Below are positions 44,880-53,873 of a stretch of 64,000 bases of DNA, piece after piece. The translations under genes and the position numbers were made by a program. The stretch's first letter is position 1. Each line of letters starts with the position of its first letter. The notes beneath the pieces are model-generated. The model was given only the letters and a program-made list of their open reading frames with translations. It was not told the origin of the DNA and ran no database searches. Source of the stretch: Helicobacter_B zhangjianzhongii (GTDB lineage Bacteria > Campylobacterota > Campylobacteria > Campylobacterales > Helicobacteraceae); contig NZ_JANURN010000006.1 in NCBI RefSeq assembly GCF_030249855.1, positions 62,001 to 126,000 on the forward strand. Reading direction: 5' to 3'.

Positions 44880-45488
44880 ATGTATAGATTGGCTTATCTT
44901 GTGGCTATGTCGTTTGGGCTTGTGCTGCTTGGCTGTGGCGGTGTGCAGTATGTGGATAATGTGGATTCTAGGGAACACTCTTCTTTAGGGATTGATTATC
45001 ACGACTTGGAAAAGGCAGCAAGTGATAATATAAAATCCTTGCTTGAGAGTGGGTATGTGCGCTCTCTAGCAGGTCTCTCAAAGCCCAAAGTGCTGGCGAT
45101 TTCTGATGTGTTAAATGACACTATGCAGCACTTCTCTACCGAAGAGCTTACGCGCAAAATCACACGAGATATGCGCAATAGTGGGAAATTTATTTTGACA
45201 ATGGCGTTTGCAGGCAGTGGTGGCAGCAAGGATAAAATGCTAGACTCCGTGCGAGAGGCGCGCGAAAACGATGAAGTCAATCAATATGGAGTCCCAGAAA
45301 AGGGCAATATCATCGCCCCAGAGCTATCGCTATCTGGGAAGATTATCCAGCGCAATACAAAGGTAAAATCCAAGCAAAGGGTGGATTACTTTTTTCTCCT
45401 GACACTTACAGATCTCAAGAGTGGGCTTGTGGTGTGGGATAATGAAGTAAATATCATTAAAGTGGGGAAGAAATCTTCAGCGTGGTAA
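44880..45488 (+). CDS. LpoB-like lipoprotein (penicillin-binding protein activator type)
   Basis: The 202-residue protein has a clear lipoprotein signal (YLVAMSFGLVLLGCGG, lipobox L-L-G-C). Its domain matches the N-terminal part of the fusion protein at 5539-7137 along its length: SLGIDYHDLEKAASDNIKSLL, VLAISDVLNDT, MRNSGKFILTMAFAGSGG, APELSLSGKIIQRN and FLLTLTDLKSGLVVWDNE. LpoB in E. coli is an outer-membrane lipoprotein that activates PBP1b. If the function is shared, this would be an activator of peptidoglycan synthesis, but that is inference. A 10-mer copy (about 44970) is read as V-D-S after the lipobox. Confidence 0.8.
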   Translation: MYRLAYLVAMSFGLVLLGCGGVQYVDNVDSREHSSLGIDYHDLEKAASDNIKSLLESGYVRSLAGLSKPKVLAISDVLNDTMQHFSTEELTRKITRDMRNSGKFILTMAFAGSGGSKDKMLDSVREARENDEVNQYGVPEKGNIIAPELSLSGKIIQRNTKVKSKQRVDYFFLLTLTDLKSGLVVWDNEVNIIKVGKKSSAW

Positions 45489-45542
45489 AAGTGGATTCTA
45501 ATCACTAGATAATGACTATATGACAAGTAAGGATTGATGTAT

Positions 45543-45809
45543 ATGGAAGGGCAGCTTATGGCATTAGCCATTGAGACCTATAAGATCACATTGCTCATTT
45601 CTCTGCCGATTTTAGCCACAGGGCTTGTGGTGGGGCTTTTGATCAGTATCTTTCAAGCGACAACACAGATCAATGAAATGACGCTTTCATTTGTGCCTAA
45701 GATCCTAGCGGTCATTGCGGTGATTATTTTCACAATGCCGTGGATGCTTACAATGCTTACAGACTATACGAAAAACATTATCGAGCTAATCCCAAAATTC
45801 ATCAGCTAG
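45543..45809 (+). CDS. fliQ: Flagellar export apparatus protein FliQ
   Basis: FliQ is one of the small membrane proteins forming the export gate of the flagellar type III system. The 88-residue protein has two membrane helices and the conserved LAIETYKITLLISLP and ISIFQATTQINEMTLSFVPK segments. I choose the ATG at 45543 because it gives the family length; an ATG two codons earlier (45537) is better spaced from AAGG and is possible. murB follows after 1 bp, the same pairing as in H. pylori. Confidence 0.94.
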   Translation: MEGQLMALAIETYKITLLISLPILATGLVVGLLISIFQATTQINEMTLSFVPKILAVIAVIIFTMPWMLTMLTDYTKNIIELIPKFIS

Positions 45810-45810
45810 T

Positions 45811-46596
45811 ATGCGTGAGAGTTGCGTAGATTTTGCTAAATATAGTAGCTTGAAGATCGGCGGTTTGACGCCTGTTGTCGTGCTAGAAAAGGGCGATGAA
45901 GCGCACTTTAGCGCAATGCAGGCATATCGATGTATAGGACACGCATATAATCTCCTAGTCTCACCAAATGCAAAACACCTAGCAATGCTTAGTAAGGAGT
46001 TTGACTATATCTGTGAGAGTGAAGAGTGGGTAGAAGTGGGGGCTATGACGCCAAGTGGGAAGATTTTTGCGTTTTTTCGTGATCGAGATCTGTGTGGGCT
46101 GGAATTTTTGCAGGCATTGCCCGGTAGTGCCGGGGGGCTTTTGATGATGAATGCTGGTATGAAGCAATATGAGATGAAAGATGTCGTGCTAAGCGCGTGT
46201 GTCAATGGTGCGTGGGAAGAGAATCTGGGGCTGGCGTATAGGAGTAGCAATATTAGTGGGATTATTAGTGCTATGCGATTTAAGAAGCAAGTAGGCTTTA
46301 GGGAAGAGGTGCTACAAGCGTGCAAGATGATGAGAAAAACCCACCCCAAACTCCCTAGCTGTGGCAGCTGTTTTAAAAACCCTAGCGGAGATTATGCAGG
46401 GAGATTGCTCGAGCTAGTAGGGCTAAAAGGCTTTATGAAAAATGGCGTGGGCTTTAGCGAGCAGCACGCAAATTTCTTGGTCCATCGTGGTGGAGCGAGC
46501 TTTGAAGATGCATTGTGGGTGATAGAATACGCACAAACAATTGTCCAAGATCGCTTTGGAATCCACCTAGAGCCTGAAGTGCGGATTCTAGGCTAG
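45811..46596 (+). CDS. murB: UDP-N-acetylenolpyruvoylglucosamine reductase
   Basis: MurB reduces the enolpyruvyl group to form UDP-MurNAc, a peptidoglycan precursor. The 261-residue protein has the FAD-binding start DFAKYSSLKIGG, GLEFLQALPGSAGGLLMMNAGM, PSCGSCFKNP (substrate-binding Ser/Cys region) and GFSEQHANFLVHRG with the catalytic Glu near the C-terminus (LEPEVRIL). It is the short Campylobacterota type. Its stop overlaps the 3' end of the convergent methyltransferase gene by 4 bp, marking the left edge of the variable cluster. Confidence 0.95.
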   Translation: MRESCVDFAKYSSLKIGGLTPVVVLEKGDEAHFSAMQAYRCIGHAYNLLVSPNAKHLAMLSKEFDYICESEEWVEVGAMTPSGKIFAFFRDRDLCGLEFLQALPGSAGGLLMMNAGMKQYEMKDVVLSACVNGAWEENLGLAYRSSNISGIISAMRFKKQVGFREEVLQACKMMRKTHPKLPSCGSCFKNPSGDYAGRLLELVGLKGFMKNGVGFSEQHANFLVHRGGASFEDALWVIEYAQTIVQDRFGIHLEPEVRILG

Positions 46597-47550
46597 GCTA
46601 TGGTATATACTGCCACTGCTGTGTGTCCGTAGGCATTAGGTGGAATCTTGATAAACGATCTGCCGATAAACCCTGCTTTGTTGATAAATTTTCTTAGCAA
46701 TCCCCTGTCTATGAGCGGAGTGGGTAAAAAGAGCTTTGCCCACATTGTGGCTTTGTAAAAATCAATATGTTCGGGCTGGACTTGCTCGTGATAAATCTCT
46801 AGTAATTCAAGATTGAAAATATTGGCTATTTCTTGGAGAGTTTTGTCGCTAAAGCGGGAGATATGATGAGGCGGCATATTTAAAACACCATTGACACAAT
46901 ATTGCAAGAAGCTATCTTGGCTAGGCACAGCTATGATTAAATATGGAGTTTTATTTATCCCCCCCCCCCCCCGTTAGAATATCTCTCTGTAAGCAATCAA
47001 TCTGTGATTGCAAAAAAGTATGAGGATTGCTAACATGCTCTAAAACTTGAAAGCTACAAGCGACATCAAATTGCTTGGAATGTGAGTTTGCATATTCTTC
47101 AATGGATATGTTCTCAATCAAGATTCCATCTTTTGCTGCCATTTGCTTTGCTTGTGTGCTAAACTCTAAGCCGACATAGTGGGGCTTGGCTTCTTGTGGG
47201 AGAAAGCGGGCAAATGCGGCTTTGCCACAGCCAACTTCTAGCACTTTAGAATCCTTAGCAATGAACTTTTTAGCAAAGTGATATTCGTGCTTCTCGCTAA
47301 AATAATACCAATCAAGCTGATTTAGGGCATTATAGAAGGCATTATCGCCAGTGGGGATAGAGCCATCTTTGCAAGTAAAAAAGCTAAGATCGCAAACATT
47401 GCAGTGATGATAGAGTAAGTCACTTGAGATAAGTGAATCTATTGCAACGCCGGGGAAACTTTTATAAAGTGCGATAATATCATCTCTGGCAATTTCTTGT
47501 GTAATGTGTGTATCATTGCTATGGCAGAGTATGCAAGGTTGTGGTTTCAT
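46593..47550 (-). CDS. Phase-variable SAM methyltransferase A (out of frame here)
   Basis: The gene is read in two frames. From ATG 47550 the first part has a Cys-pair N-terminus (CILCHSND, HHCNVCDLSFF), the SAM motif VLEVGCGKAAFARFL and QFDVACSFQVLEHVSNP. It stops at 46951 right after a G14 tract (D-I-L-T-GGGG-D-K). The second part (46593-46950) continues the fold (IIAVPSQDSFLQYCVNG...NMPPHHISRFS). With 13 or 16 G the frames join into a 318-residue methyltransferase with an N-terminal zinc-like domain, the layout of sugar C-methyltransferases. In this sequence it is OFF by one G. It is the last gene of the cluster; upstream AGGAG overlaps the full-length end of gene B. Confidence 0.85.
46959..46972 (-). 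repeat. G14 tract in methyltransferase A (OFF)
   Basis: Fourteen G on the coding strand, preceded by ATTCTAAC. Loss of one G, or gain of two, joins the two halves. Confidence 0.9.
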
Positions 47551-48406
47551 CTAATCTCTCCTTTTATTTTTTAATTTTCTAAACAATCTCACACAGGGTC
47601 TAAGCACAAATCGCACCATATTCAGCAAGGGGAATAAACATCTGCTCCCCCCCCCCCGCTAATTTCACGGCTAAACTTGCTTGTGTAGATTTAGATTTAT
47701 GATAAATTTGGACATACTCCGCCCCTTGTATATTGCCAATGTATGTAACGCCCATAAGCGTGGCGATATGCTTAAAAGTGTAGCGGAAGTGGAAATGCTT
47801 TGGTAAATGGCAGTCAATTACAGGGTAAAAACAATTACCAATGAGTGCCTTGCCACCTACTTGCAGACTTTCAAGCATTGTATTGAATGTCTCTAGCACA
47901 TTATCTACATGTTCTAGCACATCTGTTGAAATAAGGCAGTCGTAATAATCTTTTTTTAGCTCGCTGACAAAGCATATATTGGTAAAATTTGCTATACATT
48001 TTTTGCCATATTCGCTCGGGAATGGTTCATATATATCAATCTCTATATTTGGGCAAATCTGTGCTATCTCTCTTGCCAAAGTGCCAAATCCTCCCCCATA
48101 ATCACAAATGCGTTTAAAGCCTTGCTGTGCGATATACAAAGCTATACTTTTGCGTATTTGCATTGAAAGATCGTGTGTTTCTATAAAAAGCCCATTGAGC
48201 AGCCATACTGGGTGGGCGTAAAATTGAGCGATTTTATCCCAATCTAATTTTTTGTTATCACAGCCCATATCCTGCCAAGTTTTATTGAGTAGATACCAAA
48301 TTTGTTCTAAGTCATCGGTAATATCCGGATTTTGAGATTCTAATAAGCGTTCTACACCTAGTTTTTCTTGCTCTGTGAGATTTTTCTCTTGTAAGTTGAT
48401 AGTCAT
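47551..48406 (-). CDS. Phase-variable SAM methyltransferase B (alternative C-terminus here)
   Basis: From ATG 48406 (AAGGAG upstream) the protein has a Rossmann methyltransferase core: FKRICDYGGGFGTLAREIAQI (motif I), DIYEPFP, DCLISTDVLEHVDNV and GGKALIGNCF. A G11 tract follows near the end (K-L-A-GGG). As sequenced the frame ends at 47600 after E-Q-M-F-I-P-L-A-E-Y-G-A-I-C-A. With 10 or 13 G it would instead read 31 more residues (FPLLNMVRFVLRPCVRL...). That frame stops at 47551, touching the ATG of gene A; the basic tail and the fit to the next gene suggest it is the full-length form (284 residues). Methyl acceptor is unknown. Confidence 0.8.
47647..47657 (-). repeat. G11 tract in methyltransferase B
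   Basis: Eleven G on the coding strand near the 3' end. Tract length chooses between a 15-residue short tail after the Gly run and a basic 31-residue tail. Confidence 0.85.
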
Positions 48407-48429
48407 TTTCTCTCCTTGTTTAAGTTGTA

Positions 48430-49449
48430 TCAAGATGTTACAATGCGTCTTTTGCGAATCTTAAAGGCAGATTCTAGCATAAAATTTTCCTTGAAAAACA
48501 CACGAGGTAGGGCGTGGATATGCCTAGCGTGTTGGGGATAAATGCTTCCGTGTCTCGTTGTGGTAGCAGTTTTAAAGCCTAGGTTTTGAATAAGTGAAAA
48601 ATGATGTGGGCTTACTTCTATTCTACTACCAAAAGGATAGGCAAAATGCGTAGGCGTGAAGTGCAGATGTTGTAAAAAAAGTTTTTGGGCTTTTGCTATG
48701 TCTTGTGCTATTTCATCATTGCTAAGATTATTAAAAATGGGGTGTGAGTGAGTGTGGCAGCCTATGGTGCAAAGTTGTCTTTGCCCCCCCCCCCCCAGCG
48801 TATTTTGCAGCTTTTGAGTATGGAGGAAGGCTATATCTTCCCAAGAAAGTGTGAGATTATCATAATCGCGTGGATTATAGAAGATTCCAAAATTTTCAAG
48901 GGTTTGTTTGCAGTTTTCATAGCTATCAATTTGTGTGATTATATTGGCTCTCATTGTAAGAAACATCGCTTCTTTCAAAGCTTTTGTTGAAATGTCATAT
49001 TTTGTATTGTTGTAAATAATGTTGCTGTGTTTTAAGAGATAATCTTCTAGTGCAAACCACCACATATTATGGCTAGATTTTGGAAAAGAGGTGCAAACAT
49101 AAATGCAGAATGGAATATTGTATTTGGCAAAAATAGGATAGCCAAAAGTCAAATTATCCTTATAACCATCATCAATGGTTATGCAGATGAAGTATTCAGG
49201 CAAATCATTATGTAGTAACCCTTCATAGAGTTCATCAAGACTGATGAAGTGATATTTTGAATCTAATGCTTGAGTAATGAAGGATTCTAAAAACTCAGGA
49301 CTTACTTTCATATGTTCATTTGGTGAAAGTTTATCCTCAAAAGGAGCAATTCTATGGAGCATTACAATCATTCCCTTTCCTTTGAAAAAACGCTGAATAG
49401 ATTTAAACTGCGAGAGGGTATCGCGTATTTTGTTGATGTAATATCTCAA
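48430..49449 (-). CDS. Phase-variable polysaccharide deacetylase (ON)
   Basis: The 339-residue protein has a NodB-type carbohydrate esterase 4 fold: MIVMLHRIAP, FICITIDDGYKDNL (the catalytic Asp and metal Asp in TIDDGY), CTIGCHTHSHPIF (metal histidines, H-x-x-x-H type), HFAYPFGSR and the late RVFFKEN segment. Such enzymes remove N-acetyl groups from surface sugars. A G13 tract (48784-48796) encodes Gly4 at about residue 218, just before the metal histidines, so a slip would remove half of the active site. The frame is intact here. No signal peptide is visible, so it may act on cytosolic lipid-linked or nucleotide-linked precursors. Confidence 0.85.
   Translation of the reverse strand: MRYYINKIRDTLSQFKSIQRFFKGKGMIVMLHRIAPFEDKLSPNEHMKVSPEFLESFITQALDSKYHFISLDELYEGLLHNDLPEYFICITIDDGYKDNLTFGYPIFAKYNIPFCIYVCTSFPKSSHNMWWFALEDYLLKHSNIIYNNTKYDISTKALKEAMFLTMRANIITQIDSYENCKQTLENFGIFYNPRDYDNLTLSWEDIAFLHTQKLQNTLGGGGQRQLCTIGCHTHSHPIFNNLSNDEIAQDIAKAQKLFLQHLHFTPTHFAYPFGSRIEVSPHHFSLIQNLGFKTATTTRHGSIYPQHARHIHALPRVFFKENFMLESAFKIRKRRIVTS
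48784..48796 (-). repeat. G13 tract in the deacetylase gene (ON)
   Basis: Thirteen G on the coding strand, in frame. Confidence 0.9.
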
Positions 49450-49458
49450 GTTGTGCTC

Positions 49459-50278
49459 CTAATATTTTTTAGCCACAATGGTTATTAGCACAGGATAGTG
49501 TGAATCATTGTAAAAAAGTTCATCGTGTTTAAGCTCTTCGGCGGCAATACCCTGAAGCTCCGCCATAGTAGCTAAAACATTACCATAAGTGCCAACTTCT
49601 ACATTCCCCTTGCCAAACACTTCTTCAAAATCCCTTTTAATCCCCATATCTGTGAAACGCCAATAATCTCCCCACCTCTCATAATCATATTGTGAAATCT
49701 GCACGAGTCCTGCCACGGTTACAAGGGCGGTGCTAGATGGTTTTGCGGGCGGATTTATAGATTGATTCGTTGGATTTATTTCACACATTGAGTTTGTTAT
49801 GCCCCCCCCCCCCATTACTTTTTAGCATTAAATATATACCTTTAATCGCTGCTTTATAATCATAAATAAAATTCAGCGTAACCGTGCAAATAAAGCAGTC
49901 TAAAATACCTTGTGGCAAAGTGCTGTGCTGTGTGAGATCGCCTATAATCGTAGCGTTTTTGTTTTCTGTGGTGTAATGGAGAATCTCGCTTTGTGTTACA
50001 TTGCTCCCAAAAGTTTTGGTGTAGGTATTTTCAGCAATTTCGCATACTCTACCTTGTATAAAATGTGCGTTTTTTCGTAGAAAATCATTGGTGTAGATTC
50101 TATCAATGGGTGTGCCACGATCAAAGCCAAAAACTTTTGAAATTGGCTCAATAGAGCGGAGATTATGCCATTTTGGTGGGCGACATAGGCGATTGTAGCG
50201 TTGCAGAACTTTTATTTTGCATTGATTGAAAATTCGCCACGGACGCCTAAGCATAGTGCGTAATGTGCTGTTTGCCAT
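49459..50278 (-). CDS. Phase-variable SAM methyltransferase D (out of frame here)
   Basis: From ATG 50278 (AGGA upstream; the longer in-frame extension is rejected) the first part has FNQCKIKVLQRYNRL, FGFDRGTPIDRIYTNDFL, GRVCEIAENTYTKTFG and ILDCFICTVTLNFIYD-type core strands. It runs into a G12 tract and stops at 49781. The second part (49459 to the tract) continues: VTVAGLVQISQYDYERWGDYWRFTD, FEEVFGKGNVEVGTYGNVL. With 11 or 14 G the product is a 272-residue class I methyltransferase of a kind common in polysaccharide loci. It is OFF by one G. The gene follows E after an 82-bp gap in the direction of transcription. Confidence 0.82.
49802..49813 (-). repeat. G12 tract in methyltransferase D (OFF)
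   Basis: Twelve G on the coding strand, preceded by AAAAGTAAT; 11 or 14 restore the frame. Confidence 0.88.
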
Positions 50279-50360
50279 AATGTTTCCTAAAATCAAAATA
50301 GCGTGGATTCTACATTTTGCAATCTTAAATATTCCTTGATAGTTTAGATAGTTTAAAAAT

Positions 50361-51264
50361 CTAAGCTCTAGCTTCCATATACAAGCTTGATACACCTTTG
50401 TATGCTGAGCCATCGGCATTTATATCAAGCAGGTAGGTATTAAAATGGGGGATTTGGGAGTGGTTATAACGCATTGTTTGTATATCGCTAAATCCCGCTT
50501 GTGTAAGCAGCCGCTTAAGCGAAAAGCTATCATACGCCCATTTGTGTCGCTCTCCAATGCTTGTGCGGATAAAGACTTCATCGCGTATGCTACGCGGAGC
50601 TAGAAAATAAAGGGATTTAAGATAGAGATTTAATATCTTATTTGTGAGTTTATCAAGGGTGATTTTGGATTTTAGGCTAGGTTTTGTAACAGCGTGGGGA
50701 GTTATGAGCCTTTCGCCTACTCGTTGCTCTATAAAATCCGCTTTTATCCTATCTTTGCTTACTGATACTTTGTGGAAGCACTCTCCCATTTGTCCGCCAC
50801 TTTGCATACGCACCATTTGATCAAGCATTTCAATCATAAGCCAATCATATTCAAATTCAAGATTTGCAATATCTAAGGTTTTGGCTAGATTCTGTTTGCC
50901 CCCCCCCCCCCGTTAGATTCTGCTTTGTAGAATCTTGTGCGGAATTTGTCAGCTTGTAAAGTGTGGCAAGATAAGCGGAAGCAAGATTCTGTAAATCTGG
51001 CACGACAATCCTTACAATACTATTTGGCTTTAAGATTCTTTTGATTTCTTTAAGGATTTGCAGGGCTTTTTGTGGGGTTAAATGCTCTAAAAAGTGGCTA
51101 CTATACGCCACATCAAAGCTTTCATCAGCAAAAGGGAGTGTGCGAAGAAGATTCACTTTCTTTACTCTTTTATCTATCGGGCTAAAGTCAATATTGACCC
51201 AATCTGGGTGGATTCTACTGCCACAGGCAAAGTTTAGGAGTTTTTGATTTGATATATTCATCAT
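50361..51264 (-). CDS. Phase-variable SAM methyltransferase E (out of frame here)
   Basis: From ATG 51264 (AAGGAT upstream) the first part shows KLLNFACGSRIHPDWVNIDF, LRTLPFADESFDVAYSSHFLEHLTPQKALQIL and KPNSIVRIVVPDL, a typical predicted SAM methyltransferase of polysaccharide clusters. It ends at 50857 after a G13 tract (N-L-T-GGGG-Q-T). The second part continues FEYDWLMIEMLDQMVRMQSGGQMGE and WAYDSFSLKRLLTQAGF. With 12 or 15 G the two join in a 300-residue protein. It is OFF by one G in this sequence. Confidence 0.84.
50899..50911 (-). repeat. G13 tract in methyltransferase E (OFF)
   Basis: Thirteen G on the coding strand, preceded by AGAATCTAAC; 12 or 15 restore the frame. Confidence 0.9.
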
Positions 51265-51302
51265 TTATCCTTATGGGAGTGTTTTATAGACAAATATCGC
51301 AA

Positions 51303-52153
51303 TTATAATGATGTTTGACTTAATTTTTCGCAATCGCTCATAGTCTTTGAGTGAAAACATTTTTTAATAAATGTAAAAAGTCCTCTGTGTGCAAGCCTAA
51401 CAATCCATTTAAAATATGATGGTGCGATGCGTTTTTGACTAAATAAATGCAATCCTCCATAAGAGAAGAAATAGAGATTGTGATTTTTAGCAATAAGTTC
51501 TAGGGATTGATAAGTGTAGAAGCTAATATGCTGCCCGTGAGAAAAACCATAATACCACCAAGTATTTGTGCCACTAGATTCTGGAATAGGGCAGGGGAGA
51601 AGTTCTGTGGAAAAAAGCAAATTAGGGCAAATTTTTAGCATAGAATCTATCTCTTCTCTAGGGTTTGGCAAATGCTCAAATACTTCAAAGCAGGTCGCCA
51701 TTGTTGGTGTTGTGTTGCTATCCCATTCAAATCCTCGTGCAAATAAATTTTCACAATATCTATCACTCCAATAGCTATCTATCCCCACATCGCGGAGCAA
51801 ACGCACGAGTAGCCCACTTCCACCACCAAAGTCAAGCAGAATCTTTTCATTCACCCCCCCCCCCCTGTTAAAATATCACCTTTATCGCCCATACTAAACA
51901 AGAGGGCAGCGACACACGAAACAATTTTATATAAATAAAAATTGCGTGCGACTATGCCTGTATCAGCAATATTGATAGCACTTTGATAGGCTAAAGGAAG
52001 CCAATACACTTCATCGCAACCTAAAAATCCGCAATGCTCACACTTATAGAAAGGCTCATTAAATTGATGTAGAATTTGTGCATAAAAGGCTACATTACTT
52101 TTTGAGCCACAGATTTTGCACGAAACACTTTGTTTGACATTTTGTATTTTCAT
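51303..52153 (-). CDS. Phase-variable SAM methyltransferase F (out of frame here)
   Basis: From ATG 52153 (AAGGAG upstream) a zinc-ribbon-like start (CKICGSKSNVAFY, YKCEHCGFLGCDEVYW) leads to a G12 tract and an immediate stop at 51851. The second part (51303 to the tract) has motif I KILLDFGGGSGLLVRLLRDVG, FEVFEHLPNPREEIDSML and TNTWWYYGFSHGQHISFYT, the sugar-methyltransferase pattern. With 13 or 10 G the product is 283 residues. It is OFF by one G. Like gene A, the tract is preceded by D-I-L-T. Confidence 0.84.
51854..51865 (-). repeat. G12 tract in methyltransferase F (OFF)
   Basis: Twelve G on the coding strand, preceded by GATATTTTAACA; 10 or 13 restore the frame. Confidence 0.9.
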
Positions 52154-52168
52154 AGATTCTCCTTTGTG

Positions 52169-53127
52169 TTAATGACTAAAATCCTTGCAAGTATGCAAGG
52201 GCAAATGCTTTATGGCTTTAAGTCTTTCATCTCCTTGTAAAAATGAGAGATTGCCAAATGTATCGCGACTTTGCCTTGCGTGATGAGTGGAGCAATACTC
52301 TTGCAATGGAGCAGTAGAGAATGGAAGTTTAGATTCTAAGCTTTGGTGAATAAAAAATGCGTTAGTCCCACTAGAATCTGCACCTGCAAATATATATCCT
52401 TTGCTTTTGCCAAGCGAGATTAAAGCTTTTATACTTGCACCAAAATATAGTCCGCTGTGATGAGCTAAAAATCGATCAAAATCTGCACGATATGGCACAC
52501 TCACACAAAGCGATTCTCCAAATAAGGCATTGTATTCAACTACCACAATAGCAGGTTTCACGCATTCTATAGCTTCCCATACAAAATAATCTACCCCATC
52601 AATATCAATGCTTAAAATAGCGATATTATCTAGCTTTCTAGAATCTAACCATTGTTTGATTAGAGTGTTGATATTATCCTTTGTGATAAAAGCACATTGT
52701 GCCTCTAAATCGTGCTTCCAATATATACCATCTTGTTTGATAGATTCAATATGTGTCGCACTTCCATCCATAATAAATCCCATAAAATTCCGCTTTTTCA
52801 AAAGATAGCGAGTGTTGGATTCTGTATAATCTTGCACTCCAAATTCCACAAAAGCACGAGGATAAGGCGAGTGTATAGAATCTAGCTCCAGTGCCTCAAT
52901 AAGCAAGTCCAAAATTCCATCTTCGCCATTTTGTGAATACACGCTAAACTCAAAATCTCTAATATCTATTCCCCCCCCCCCCCCATTAATTGCTGTCTAT
53001 AAAGCTGTTTATGTTGGATTGATAGGAGATTTGCGTGTAGCATAGTTAATTTATCAAGCTTAGAATCTAGCCCGTGGGTGAAGTAGATTCTCAACTTTTT
53101 GAATATTTTTTTAAGAATTTTTTTCAT
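52169..53127 (-). CDS. Phase-variable FkbM-like protein (out of frame here)
   Basis: From ATG 53127 (AGGAG upstream) a Lys-rich start (MKKILKKIFKKLRIYFTHG) leads into a G14 tract, after which the present frame stops at TAG. One more G joins it to the long frame ending at 52169: DFEFSVYSQNGEDGILDLLIEAL, RAFVEFGVQDYTESNTRYLL, FIMDGSATHIE, ILSIDIDGVDYFVWEAI and KPAIVVVEYNALFGES. This pattern resembles FkbM-type and related Rossmann proteins of glycan loci; the reaction is uncertain. Full length is 319 residues. A GTG at 52942 could start a shorter form but has no clear ribosome site. Confidence 0.75.
52971..52984 (-). repeat. G14 tract in the FkbM-like gene (OFF)
   Basis: Fourteen G on the coding strand (the first belongs to an ATG codon); 15 or 12 restore the frame. 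Confidence 0.9.
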
Positions 53128-53144
53128 TGCTGCTCCTTTTTTGG

Positions 53145-53873
53145 TTAGTAGGCTAGGACCTTTATTTCATAGCTGAAAATTTGCGGACTTGGTGTGTGGA
53201 AAGCACTATTTGTTATGCGATTCCAAAAGGCAAAGTTAAGTTTGTAGAGTTGTAAAAAGAACTTGCGAATAATTCTTTTTACACCTTTTGTCCCTGCAAG
53301 TGCATCTTGATCTATAATGTCTATGTGAGTAAAACCTGCCATTTTTAGGACATAAATCAAGCTTCCAGCTGTAAAAAGTGTGTTATGAGTAAAATCTTCA
53401 TACGCCCAGTAGCAGCCTGTGTGGCTTTGGGCATTTGGCACTGCTATAAACATTTTTCCACCTTCTTTCAAAATATTATTCTTAAAATGAGAGAGAATCT
53501 CCACTACTTGCTCTTTTGGTAGATGCTCCAAAACATGTGTTGTGATAACTAGGTCAAATTTGTCTTGGGGGCTAAAGTCTAGGATATTTTCATACACTAT
53601 GGCTTCTATCCCTACGCTTTGCACATAGGCAATGGCTTTGGGATTTATATCAATGCCAAGCAGTTTATACTCGCCCCCCCCCCCCCCGTTAGAATCCGCA
53701 AAATTACAATAACACTTTTTAATCGCTAAAAGATTTTGTCCAAAGCCGCAGCCAAAATCTAGGATTCTAGCGTGTTTAGGCAGCTGGCAAATCACTTCCT
53801 CAAAATACGCTGGCAACTTTGCTTCCTTGTAGGTCTCTAGGCTCACACCCCTTGCTTCAAAATATTCACTCAT
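53145..53873 (-). CDS. Phase-variable SAM methyltransferase H (ON)
   Basis: The 242-residue protein has motif I ARILDFGCGFGQNLLAI (about residues 35-51). A Gly5 loop (about residues 63-67) is encoded by a G14 tract. LLGIDINPKAIAYVQ (acidic residue of motif II), DLVITTHVLEHLPKEQVVE and GGKMFIAVPNAQSHTG follow. The G tract lies between motifs I and II, so a slip removes the enzyme. The frame is intact here. The start overlaps the stop of the GT9 gene (ATGA). The methyl acceptor is unknown; context suggests a surface sugar. Confidence 0.87.
   Translation of the reverse strand: MSEYFEARGVSLETYKEAKLPAYFEEVICQLPKHARILDFGCGFGQNLLAIKKCYCNFADSNGGGGGEYKLLGIDINPKAIAYVQSVGIEAIVYENILDFSPQDKFDLVITTHVLEHLPKEQVVEILSHFKNNILKEGGKMFIAVPNAQSHTGCYWAYEDFTHNTLFTAGSLIYVLKMAGFTHIDIIDQDALAGTKGVKRIIRKFFLQLYKLNFAFWNRITNSAFHTPSPQIFSYEIKVLAY
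53674..53687 (-). repeat. G14 tract in methyltransferase H (ON)
   Basis: Fourteen G on the coding strand, preceded by GGATTCTAAC, which contains most of the dispersed 10-mer word. Confidence 0.9.

Noticed and set aside
46593..46928. Separate small gene next to murB
   Set aside because: It is the C-terminal half of methyltransferase A, in the frame reached by a one-base change in the G14 tract.
52169..52942. FkbM-like gene as a complete gene starting at GTG 52942
   Set aside because: The frame continues upstream through the G tract to an ATG with a good ribosome site; a one-base tract change explains the break better.
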